Origin: CAZERD01 sp964515405 | GTDB taxonomy: Bacteria > Campylobacterota_A > Desulfurellia > Desulfurellales > CAZERD01 | Length of the DNA stretch: 8,624 nucleotides | Direction of reading: 5' to 3' | Assembly: GCA_964515405.1 (NCBI GenBank) | Contig: CAZERD010000058.1 | Coordinates: forward strand, 1-8,624 | Part shown: piece by piece, positions 1 through 6,976 of the stretch | Position numbering within the stretch: the stretch's first letter is position 1 | How the letters are laid out: each line of letters starts with the position of its first letter | Translations under genes and position numbers: made by a program | The notes under the pieces: model-generated | Database searches by the model: none | Told to the model about the DNA's origin: nothing | The model's input: the letters and a program-made list of their open reading frames with translations, nothing else

Positions 1-1424
1 CTGGTTCTATTTATGCTGACAGAGCTAGGTATATAATCGGCATGGAGTATTACAGGGACAAGAGGTATAGGAAAGCTGCTGAGATACTTTCCCTTATAAG
101 CTCTTCTAGTCCTCAGTTTGCAGATGCGAGGGTTGTGCTTACCTATATATACTGCCTCCTTAAGCAGTACCAGAACGCATTGCTTGTTTATTCCTCCGTT
201 AGTTCTGAACTTGAAAGGGTGGATATAAGCAGGAGGTTTGATGAACTGCTGGGTATAATGAAGATTTTGTGCAGGCTGAAACAGTTTAAGGAAGCTGATT
301 CCCTGTTTGATGTGCTTTCTAGGGATGCCTCCAAAAAGCATCTCCCTGAGCTGTACATGGAGAGGATGAGGTGCGAGATTGGCCGAGGGAGTTGTAAGGG
401 AGTGAAGGATATGATTAACTATGTGGTTAAGCACACCAAGAAACAATCGTACATTACCGAAGCGGAGAGGTATATGGTAGAGTGCTCACTGCTCCGCGGG
501 AATACTAGTGTGGAGGGGCTTAAGGCAATGATGGTGAAGTACAGCAGAAACAGAGAGATTATGCCTCTTGTGTTGTTTGCCTACGCTAGGGACCTGTGTA
601 GGTCAGGCGACTACTCTCAAGCTTTGGCATATCTTGAGAGGATGGAGAGGGAGTATCCGCACAGCTCCTTCTTGAACAGGGGGAAGACGCTTGCCGGTAG
701 GTGTCTTGAAAAGATGCTCGTGGGTGCAGAGACATCTGACAAGTATCTCTCTGCTTATAGATTTGCTATGATGCTAGGTGCTTACAATTTTGATGTTTGT
801 AAACTTGCTATAGGGCTTGCTCTGTTTGGTCACTTCTATAAGGCTTATCTTCTGGTTCCAAATATGGAGCATAACTGGTGTAAGAAGCTCGTGATAGCCA
901 TATATGAAGCTGAGAACGGGAATGTTAAGGAGGCAGAAAAAACCCTTGTTGGTGTATCTCCTCCAAAGAAAGTGGAGGTGTATGTTGATTTCGTGAGGGG
1001 CCTTATTATGTACACGGGGGGTAGGTTTAAGGAAGCTGTAAAAATACTTGGGGGTGTTACGGTCTCCAGTAATGAGCTGCTCAAGGAAAATGCTCTGCTT
1101 TACACTGCTCTTTCATATATTGGTGGTGGAGAGTTCAAAAAGGCAGGCGCAGTGCTGGATTATGAGTTCAAGTACTTTGAGGATAGAGTTGAATTTCTCA
1201 GAGGTCTTGTAATGTACAACGAGGGTGATTATCATGGGGCGGTAGCTGAGTTTAAAAAGCTCCTGAAGAGTAAGGATTATGCGGAGAAATCTCTTTTCTA
1301 CATTGTAATGAGCTATATAAGCCTCTCAGAGATGAAGAAGGCAAAGTTTTACTATAAGGAACTGAAAAAGAGGTTTCCAAAATCTGGATTTATCAAACAG
1401 CTTGATATACTTTTGTCTCAGTGA
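1..1424 (+). CDS. TPR-repeat protein, probably 5'-truncated by the window edge
   Basis: A helical protein built from tetratricopeptide-like repeats, a fold that scaffolds protein-protein contacts; the partner is unknown. Numbering from Met at base 42 (460 residues), repeat-like helix pairs are visible around 28-55, 70-95, 174-210, 283-305, 312-340, 350-375, 385-408 and 416-447. They carry the usual small/large pattern and a 'G-D-Y..A' turn (GDYSQA near 189, GDYHGA near 395). The ATG at 42 is the first in frame but probably not the true start. The frame stays open back to base 3, the upstream codons read Y-A-D-R-A-R-Y-I-I-G and complete a repeat with what follows, and no clear Shine-Dalgarno precedes 42. 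No signal peptide or membrane segment is visible in this part, but the real N-terminus is missing. The stop UGA lies three bases before the histidine kinase, so the two are probably co-transcribed and may work together. Family assignment is firm; function is not known. Confidence 0.8.
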   Translation, partial: GSIYADRARYIIGMEYYRDKRYRKAAEILSLISSSSPQFADARVVLTYIYCLLKQYQNALLVYSSVSSELERVDISRRFDELLGIMKILCRLKQFKEADSLFDVLSRDASKKHLPELYMERMRCEIGRGSCKGVKDMINYVVKHTKKQSYITEAERYMVECSLLRGNTSVEGLKAMMVKYSRNREIMPLVLFAYARDLCRSGDYSQALAYLERMEREYPHSSFLNRGKTLAGRCLEKMLVGAETSDKYLSAYRFAMMLGAYNFDVCKLAIGLALFGHFYKAYLLVPNMEHNWCKKLVIAIYEAENGNVKEAEKTLVGVSPPKKVEVYVDFVRGLIMYTGGRFKEAVKILGGVTVSSNELLKENALLYTALSYIGGGEFKKAGAVLDYEFKYFEDRVEFLRGLVMYNEGDYHGAVAEFKKLLKSKDYAEKSLFYIVMSYISLSEMKKAKFYYKELKKRFPKSGFIKQLDILLSQ

Positions 1425-1427
1425 GTC

Positions 1428-2534
1428 ATGGAGGGCAGAGAGCAACTTGTTGAGATGTTTCAGGCTGTACTGAGGACATCTCAAGAGTTGGAGCGGTCTT
1501 ATAACGAACTTAAGGTTAAGTTTAATATACTAGAAAGCAAACTGGAGAGGAGCAGGAAGTACCTTGAGAATATACTTGAAAGCATTAACACCGGGGTTTG
1601 TAGCGTAGATCTTGATGGTAAGATAACGGTGTTTAACAGGGAAGCTATACGTGTATTTGAGAGCAACAATATGGTTGGGAGAGATGTTTTTGAGGTATTT
1701 GGCTTCTCAGGGGTGAGTGTGCGTTGGCTTATAGAAGAGTTCAAGGAGCAGAAGGTATATGAGGTTGATGTTGCTGGGAAGAGGAAGAAGCTTAATCTCT
1801 CTGTTTCTTCCATTGATGAAGATGGTCATACTATAGGCTGTGTGATAATCTTTTCGGATATTACGAGATTAGAAGAGCTGAAGGAGGAAAACAGGAGAAA
1901 GGAAAAGCTTGCGATTATGGGTCAGATGGCGGCCACCATAGCACATGAAATAAAAAATCCCTTGGCGAGTATGGAGTTGTTGGTTCCTATACTTGCTCGC
2001 AGTGGAGATGGAAGTGAAAAGGAGGAAATACTCAATAATATAATGGTGAGCATAAAAAGGATTGATAACATAGTGAATAATACTCTGCTTTTCACAAAAA
2101 CCATGATATGCAAGCCTTCAGAGATTGAGGTGGAAGGGTTTTTTGCGGAGCTTGAGTCTGAAATATATGCAACGCTCAATAAAAGGGGTATTAAGTTTGA
2201 TAAAGTTGTGGGTGTATCTAAGTTAACGGCCGATAAAAATCTCCTCAGGAGTGCACTGATAAACCTCCTTGTCAACGCTGTTGAGGCTGCGAGGAGCAGG
2301 GTATCTCTCAGTATAAGGCTTGACAAAGATGGTAGTATTGTATTTGAGGTGGAGGATGACGGGTATGGAATACCTGAGGATGTAACGGAGCATATTTTTG
2401 AGCCGTTCTACACCAGTAAGAAAGGGGGTACGGGTCTGGGTCTTTCCATTGTTAAGCAGGCTGTTGAAAGGATGAGGGGGAGTGTTGGTTTTGAAACTTC
2501 ATCCAGCGGTACTAAGTTTATGGTCAGGATATGA
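1428..2534 (+). CDS. Soluble PAS-domain sensor histidine kinase (NtrB-like architecture)
   Basis: A two-component kinase that autophosphorylates on histidine and passes the phosphate to a response regulator. Visible order: N-terminal coiled coil (about 5-45); PAS domain (about 46-147, with 'G-K-I-T-V-F-N' and the closing 'D-I-T'); a linker helix; HisKA H-box AHEIKNPL with the phospho-acceptor His173; and an HATPase_c domain. The last carries the N-box (NLLVNAVEA, Asn283), G1 box (DGYGIP, 311-316), F-box (FEPFYTSK, 324-331) and G2 box (GGTGLGLS, 333-340). All catalytic motifs are intact. There is no transmembrane segment or signal peptide, so it should sense something in the cytosol, as NtrB or FlgS types do. 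No response regulator lies in the window. The start is limited by the in-frame UGA of the TPR gene two codons upstream; no good Shine-Dalgarno is seen, so reinitiation after the TPR gene is likely. Its 3' end overlaps plsC by ATGA. The ligand is unknown. Confidence 0.93.
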   Translation: MEGREQLVEMFQAVLRTSQELERSYNELKVKFNILESKLERSRKYLENILESINTGVCSVDLDGKITVFNREAIRVFESNNMVGRDVFEVFGFSGVSVRWLIEEFKEQKVYEVDVAGKRKKLNLSVSSIDEDGHTIGCVIIFSDITRLEELKEENRRKEKLAIMGQMAATIAHEIKNPLASMELLVPILARSGDGSEKEEILNNIMVSIKRIDNIVNNTLLFTKTMICKPSEIEVEGFFAELESEIYATLNKRGIKFDKVVGVSKLTADKNLLRSALINLLVNAVEAARSRVSLSIRLDKDGSIVFEVEDDGYGIPEDVTEHIFEPFYTSKKGGTGLGLSIVKQAVERMRGSVGFETSSSGTKFMVRI

Positions 2535-3160
2535 GAAGACTGGTTCTGCTCTTTAAGCTCGCTTTTGTGACGTTTTTGTATGGAGCTAGGTTTTTCTCAT
2601 TGGGGGATAAGGAGACTGTTAGGGAGTGGTGTAGAAAAATGCTGAAGCTTATGGGTGTACGTGTTATTGTTAGGGGGAGGGTTCCTTACAAACCCTGTGT
2701 TATAGTGTCGAACCACAAGAGCTATATTGATCCTTTGGTGCTGACGTCTATACTCCCGGATTATCCTGTTTGGGTGGTTAAAAGAGAGGTGGCGAGGTGG
2801 CCTTTTATAGGACGCGGCCTTAGGAAGTACGGTGCTGTATTTGTTGACAGGGCTAACCCGAGAAAGGCTGCCATGTCAGTGTTGAGATTCTTTTCTGGCA
2901 TGGGGATGAAGAGATCCGTTGCCATATTTCCTGAGGGTACAAGGGGAGAGGTTGGCAAGCTTAAAAAGGGGGCTTTCGTTCTTGCAAAAAAGTTGGGTTT
3001 CCCTTTGCTTCCTGTGAGGTTGTGGAATACTGCATCAATACTCAGACCTGGTTTGGTGATTCCCAATCCAGGGGTGGTGTATGTTGAGATATTCGACCCT
3101 ATTCCGCCTGGAAAACCGGTTGAGGAAGCCATGAGAATAACGGAGGATCTTCTACTGTGA
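2531..3160 (+). CDS. plsC: 1-acyl-sn-glycerol-3-phosphate acyltransferase (PlsC/LPLAT family)
   Basis: Adds the second acyl chain to lysophosphatidic acid to give phosphatidic acid, the precursor of membrane phospholipids; acts at the inner face of the cytoplasmic membrane. The four LPLAT blocks are present in order: catalytic NHxxxxD (N61-H62...D67), block II (VFVDR, 103-107), block III FPEGTR (133-138) that binds the glycerol phosphate, and block IV (LLPVRLWN, about 159-166), less typical than the usual PV-hydrophobic-small pattern. A hydrophobic N-terminal stretch (about 4-23) probably anchors it to the membrane. At 209 residues it is at the short end of the usual 200-250. The start codon overlaps the kinase stop (ATGA), and the stop overlaps the GTG start of rlpA (GTGA), so all three are likely translated in a coupled way. 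Other LPLAT acyltransferases (for example for ornithine lipids) share these motifs, so substrate is inferred. Confidence 0.88.
   Translation: MRRLVLLFKLAFVTFLYGARFFSLGDKETVREWCRKMLKLMGVRVIVRGRVPYKPCVIVSNHKSYIDPLVLTSILPDYPVWVVKREVARWPFIGRGLRKYGAVFVDRANPRKAAMSVLRFFSGMGMKRSVAIFPEGTRGEVGKLKKGAFVLAKKLGFPLLPVRLWNTASILRPGLVIPNPGVVYVEIFDPIPPGKPVEEAMRITEDLLL
3142..3146 (+). promoter_or_regulatory. Shine-Dalgarno for rlpA
   Basis: GGAGG sits 10 bases before the GTG at 3157, inside the end of plsC. It supports the GTG, which overlaps the plsC stop, as the start; the encoded protein then begins directly with a lipoprotein signal peptide. Confidence 0.65.
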
Positions 3161-3864
3161 GGAAGTTGTTCGTTGCCGGGGTTGTTTTGCTTCTTTTAGT
3201 TTCTTGTTCCACTGTTCCATCTACCTATACAAGTAGTGTTGAGGTGGAGGCTATAAGGCATGGGTACTATCCATACAGGGTTATGAGGAGCGTACCCATC
3301 GGCTGGTCACAGGTTGGTATGGCTTCCTGGTATGGAGCGGAGTTCAACGGCAGAAGAACAGCAAGCGGTGAGATTTACAACATGTACAATATGACAGCTG
3401 CTCACAGAACTTTGCCCTTTGGTACATTGGTGAGGGTTGTCAATTTGAATAACGGCAGATCGGTTGTGGTGAAAATTAATGATAGGGGACCGTTTGTGAA
3501 GGGAAGGATAATAGATTTGTCTTACGAGGCTGCATTGAGGCTGGGTATGATTGGCACTGGCACGGTACCTGTCAGGATAACTGTGGTTGGCTCAGGTGGA
3601 AGGTATGTCGTGAAATCTTCTCCCAGACATCACGTCTACGCTGTTCAGGTGGGTGCGTTCACATCCCAGCTTAAAGCGATGGAATTTAGGGATAAGCTCA
3701 GCGAATTTCTGGATGATGTGTATATAAGACATGCCTGGATTCATGGGAAACTCTTTTACAAGGTAATGGTTGGTTCCTTTTTCAGTAAGTATGCTGCGGA
3801 GGAGTTTGCAGAGAGAATTGTAAGACCGTTAGTGAGGAATTACTTCGTTTCGTCTGTTCCATGA
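3157..3864 (+). CDS. rlpA: RlpA-type septal lipoprotein, lytic transglycosylase with SPOR domain
   Basis: RlpA proteins are outer-membrane lipoproteins that cut stem-peptide-free ('naked') glycan strands at the division site. Here residues 1-17 form a lipoprotein signal peptide (basic MRK, hydrophobic core, lipobox LVSC, acylated Cys17). A double-psi beta-barrel follows at about 52-144, starting with ASWYG. It keeps E72, H83 and D109, with the same spacing (11 and 26 residues) as I recall for the functionally important E120, H131 and D157 of Pseudomonas aeruginosa RlpA, so activity is plausible. A SPOR domain (about 158-234, starting YAVQVGAF) would bind denuded glycan at the septum. The residue after the Cys is Ser, consistent with outer-membrane sorting. 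The GTG start is backed by the GGAGG at 3142. It overlaps plsC upstream (GTGA) and mfd downstream (ATGA). In species where RlpA lacks activity it acts only as a septal marker; catalysis here is inferred. Confidence 0.93.
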   Translation: MRKLFVAGVVLLLLVSCSTVPSTYTSSVEVEAIRHGYYPYRVMRSVPIGWSQVGMASWYGAEFNGRRTASGEIYNMYNMTAAHRTLPFGTLVRVVNLNNGRSVVVKINDRGPFVKGRIIDLSYEAALRLGMIGTGTVPVRITVVGSGGRYVVKSSPRHHVYAVQVGAFTSQLKAMEFRDKLSEFLDDVYIRHAWIHGKLFYKVMVGSFFSKYAAEEFAERIVRPLVRNYFVSSVP

Positions 3865-6800
3865 GTGTTTCTTATTTCGCTTATAGGGTTTCAAAGGAAT
3901 TAGAGTCCGGGATATTTATAGTGCACGATTCGGAAGAGGTTGATGAATTCTCTTCCTCGCTTGATTTTTTCCTCTCCTTGGTGGGTAAGGGAGTTGCATC
4001 CTCACCGTTTTATCCGTATGAGATAGCACCGGAGTCTTCTATTCCACCCTCTGAAAGGGTGAGAAGGTTAAGACTTCGCTCTCTTTTTGATCTTGTTAGT
4101 CTTAGTGGGGTATTTTTTGTTGCGGATCTTCTATCTCTGATACAGCCCGTGGTCAGTAGAAGTGCAATAAGGGAGCGAACGTTTATTGTTAAGAAGGGTG
4201 TTCCAGTAGGTTTGGGTTCCATGGTGGAATGGTTGAATGATGTGGGCTATAAAAGAGTAGACTATGTGGGTGGTGTTTCTGAGTTTGCTGTTAGGGGTAG
4301 TATAGTTGACGTTTTTAGCCCTTTTTACGATAAACCCTTAAGGATAGATTTTTTCGGAGACGAGGTTGAGGATATAAGGCTGTTTTTCTTATCTAATCAG
4401 GGGACTTTGAGAAAACTTGAAGAGGCTAAGATCATTCTTCCGTTTGAGTATAGTTTTAGAGGTGATGAGTTTGGGTATTCATTGATGAAGGAGAGGAGCT
4501 ATCTTGTTGATTTTAGTGAGTTTGAAAGAATGGACGTGTATTCGCTTGTTGGAGAAAGGGATGTTGATGTAGCTTACAGGAGGGTTATGCTGTTTCGTGA
4601 GAGATTTTCTGATGTATTTTTGAGCTCCGAGAGAATTAGGGATTTTCTATCCTCAGCTCATAGGTTTGAGGATTTTGAACACGTATCGTTGTTTCCAGAG
4701 GAATTCTCAGTTGACGAGAAGATTGAAAAGATGAAATCCTTTGGCAGGGAAGGGAGGGTTATCATTGCCTGCGCTTCGCCTCTTAGGATGGATAGAGTTG
4801 AGAAGTTCCTTAAAGAGAGGGGCATTTCGTTCTCTGTGTTAAGGGGCAGCTTTCCTAAGGAGAGGGGAATATATTTGACCGATAGGTATTTGAGGAGAGG
4901 ATTTGCAGATGGGTCTTCGGGAATAGCCTTTGTTAGTTTTGAGGATCTGTTCGGCAGAGTTGTCCAGCGCTATGTGACACCCTTGGCTTACAGAAAGAGG
5001 ATATTTGAGCCGGGATCCAAGGTTATTCATAAGAAGTATGGTGTTGGTATATACAGGGGGGTAAAGAAGCTTGAAGTAGACGGTAGAGTTGAAGAGCTGG
5101 TTGAGATAGACTACAGGGGCTCTGAGAAGCTGTATGTTCCACCTGGTGGTTTAGATCAGGTGTTTGAATACAACGGACCGGCAGAGGTTGATTCACTCAG
5201 ATCTAGCAATTTCAAGAAGAGGGAGGAGTCTGTTCGCAGGTCTATAAAGAAGATTCTCACGGAGCTTCTCCATGCTTATGCTAAGAGAAGGCTTGTAAAT
5301 AGAGAACCCTACGAGGTTGATACTCTTTTCTACAGCGAGTTTCAGGCATCCTTTGAGCATGAGGAGACTCCTGATCAGATTAGGGCTATAAGAGATGTAG
5401 AGAGGGATATGTCTTCTGATAGGCCTATGGATAGATTGGTGTGCGGTGATGCATCCTTTGGTAAGACGGAGGTTGCAATGAGAGCTGCTGCTATAGCTGT
5501 GTTTAATGGGAAGCAGGTTGTTGTAATGGCTCCCACAACAGTTTTGTCACTTCAGCACTATAGAACATTTAAAGATAGATTTGAGAATTTCCCTGTGAAC
5601 ATAGAATTGCTGAACAGGTTCGTGAGTGGAACGCGCAGGGAGCAGGTGCTTAGGGATGTTAAGGCTGGTAGGGTGGATATATTGATAACTACCCATTCTG
5701 TTTATTCTGATAAGGTTAAATTTGCTAATTTGGGACTTGTTGTAGTGGATGAAGAGCAGAGGTTTGGTGTCAGGGTTAAGGAGAAGCTAAAGGCTAGGTA
5801 TCCCCATGTGGACGTTCTGTATATGAGTGCTACTCCTATTCCCCGTACCATGAGCATGTCTTTGAGCGGTATACTGGATGTGAGTGTTATAAAGACAGCT
5901 CCAGTGGTCAGAAAACCGATAGAGACGTTTGTCATGAGGAGAAAAGAAAGGGTTGTAAGGGATGCCATACTGCGGGAAGTGGCCCGGGGCGGTGAGGTGT
6001 TCTTTATTCATAACAGGATAGAGGATCTGGAGAGTATAAAAGAGGAGCTGTTAAGGGTGCTGCCTGGTATAAAAAGTGAGGTGGTTCACGCGAAAATGCC
6101 TAAGACGACCATAAAGAGGGTGTTTGGCGATTTTGAAAAAGGTAAGTTCCATGTGCTTATAACAACCTCCATAGTGGAGTCTGGTTTGGATTTCAAAAAT
6201 GCTAATACCATAATCATTGATGATGCCGAAAACTTCGGGTTGAGTGATTTATACCAGTTGAGGGGTAGAGTTGGGAGATCTGATAAGGTTGCGTATGCAT
6301 ATCTTCTGTTCAGAGGAGATTTGAGTGATAAGGCGCGTCAAAGGCTGTCCTACATAAGGGAGTTTATAGAGAGAGGGGCCGGTTTTAACATAGCCATGAG
6401 GGATCTTGAGATAAGAGGTTCCGGGAATATACTGGGTAAGGATCAGTCTGGTAACGTGAGAGGTTTGGGCATTGATACGTACATGAGTCTTATGGAAGAG
6501 GCTATTGCTGAGATAAAGAAGGAGCCAAGGTTGAGGGAAGTTGAAATACACTCAAGGGTTGAGTGTTACATCCCTGATGGCTATATGCCCGCGGAGGAGA
6601 AATTTGCCGTTTATAAGGCGCTTTCGTCTGCCAAGGAGATAGATGAAATTGAGGCTTTCAAGGAATCTCTTATTGATAGGTACGGTGCCATGCCCCGTGA
6701 ATGCAGTAATCTGATTGAGCTTATGGCTGTTAAACTGCTCTCCCAGAAGCTCTATGTTAAAAAGCTCCTCGTAAGTGAAAGTGAAGCTTTACTTGAATTC

Positions 6801-6947
6801 TACGTGGATGCTAATCTTGACACAGGGAAGCTGGTTAAGGAAGTTGTAAGGAATGGTGGGAGATTTATGGGTGAGTATGTTCTGCACCTGGAGTTTGGTA
6901 CAGAAGCCCTTAGCAGGTTGAGAAAATTCTTGCAGATGGTGGTATAA
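3861..6947 (+). CDS. mfd: Transcription-repair coupling factor Mfd (compact, divergent)
   Basis: Mfd is a DNA translocase that pushes stalled RNA polymerase off damaged DNA and recruits UvrA for nucleotide excision repair. Visible order in 1028 residues: UvrB-like N-terminal module (conserved block 129-173, with EFAVRG and RIDFFGDE); a short variable region to about 380; RNA-polymerase-interacting domain (about 383-440, KLYVPPGGLD); RecG-like ATPase lobes with Walker A at 529-536, DEEQ at 630-633, SATPIPRT at 656-663 and QLRGRVGRS at 799-807; then EIRGSG and DQSG of the translocation module; and the C-terminal TRCF domain (about 900-1028, YIPDGYMP and DRYG). E. coli Mfd has 1148 residues; most of the deficit lies before the polymerase-binding domain. 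Walker A is GDASFGKT, not the usual GDVGFGKT. The start overlaps the rlpA stop (ATGA); no alternative in-frame start exists back to the stop at 3786, and no close Shine-Dalgarno is seen. The gene ends with tandem UAA codons. Confidence 0.97.
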   Translation: MSVSYFAYRVSKELESGIFIVHDSEEVDEFSSSLDFFLSLVGKGVASSPFYPYEIAPESSIPPSERVRRLRLRSLFDLVSLSGVFFVADLLSLIQPVVSRSAIRERTFIVKKGVPVGLGSMVEWLNDVGYKRVDYVGGVSEFAVRGSIVDVFSPFYDKPLRIDFFGDEVEDIRLFFLSNQGTLRKLEEAKIILPFEYSFRGDEFGYSLMKERSYLVDFSEFERMDVYSLVGERDVDVAYRRVMLFRERFSDVFLSSERIRDFLSSAHRFEDFEHVSLFPEEFSVDEKIEKMKSFGREGRVIIACASPLRMDRVEKFLKERGISFSVLRGSFPKERGIYLTDRYLRRGFADGSSGIAFVSFEDLFGRVVQRYVTPLAYRKRIFEPGSKVIHKKYGVGIYRGVKKLEVDGRVEELVEIDYRGSEKLYVPPGGLDQVFEYNGPAEVDSLRSSNFKKREESVRRSIKKILTELLHAYAKRRLVNREPYEVDTLFYSEFQASFEHEETPDQIRAIRDVERDMSSDRPMDRLVCGDASFGKTEVAMRAAAIAVFNGKQVVVMAPTTVLSLQHYRTFKDRFENFPVNIELLNRFVSGTRREQVLRDVKAGRVDILITTHSVYSDKVKFANLGLVVVDEEQRFGVRVKEKLKARYPHVDVLYMSATPIPRTMSMSLSGILDVSVIKTAPVVRKPIETFVMRRKERVVRDAILREVARGGEVFFIHNRIEDLESIKEELLRVLPGIKSEVVHAKMPKTTIKRVFGDFEKGKFHVLITTSIVESGLDFKNANTIIIDDAENFGLSDLYQLRGRVGRSDKVAYAYLLFRGDLSDKARQRLSYIREFIERGAGFNIAMRDLEIRGSGNILGKDQSGNVRGLGIDTYMSLMEEAIAEIKKEPRLREVEIHSRVECYIPDGYMPAEEKFAVYKALSSAKEIDEIEAFKESLIDRYGAMPRECSNLIELMAVKLLSQKLYVKKLLVSESEALLEFYVDANLDTGKLVKEVVRNGGRFMGEYVLHLEFGTEALSRLRKFLQMVV

Positions 6948-6948
6948 T
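6918..6948 (+). promoter_or_regulatory. Possible sigma70-type promoter for the chaperone-rqcP-pdxA block
   Basis: TTGAGA (6918-6923) and a perfect TATAAT (6943-6948) are separated by 19 bases, a little longer than the ideal 17. The -10 overlaps the mfd stop codons. Transcription would start near 6955, leaving a leader of about 20 bases before the Shine-Dalgarno-supported ATG. The site is next to the only real intergenic gap in the window. Chance occurrence in this AT-rich junction cannot be excluded. Confidence 0.4.
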
Positions 6949-6963
6949 AATTTAATATTTGCC

Positions 6964-6969
6964 AGGAGG
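6964..6969 (+). promoter_or_regulatory. Strong Shine-Dalgarno for the SurA-like chaperone
   Basis: AGGAGG lies 7 bases before the ATG at 6977 and 4 bases before the ATG at 6974. The spacing favours 6977. A TTG at 6959 in the same frame lies upstream of this site and is therefore unlikely to be the start. Confidence 0.75.
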
Positions 6970-6976
6970 CTATATG

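Noticed and set aside
32..44. TATAAT just before ATG 42, which could look like a promoter and leaderless start
   Set aside because: No -35 hexamer at the right distance; transcription would start at or after the ATG. The same bases encode Tyr-Ile-Ile of a TPR helix in a frame open to the window edge.
1422..1424. UGA as a recoded sense codon joining TPR and kinase genes
   Set aside because: UGA is the natural end of the kinase, plsC, rlpA and chaperone genes, and UGG is used for Trp, so a changed code is not supported. Local readthrough remains a separate, weaker idea.
6959..6976. TTG start at 6959, giving a 293-residue chaperone
   Set aside because: It lies upstream of the AGGAGG at 6964-6969, which would then be inside the coding region. 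The ATG at 6977 has ideal spacing and gives a clean signal peptide.
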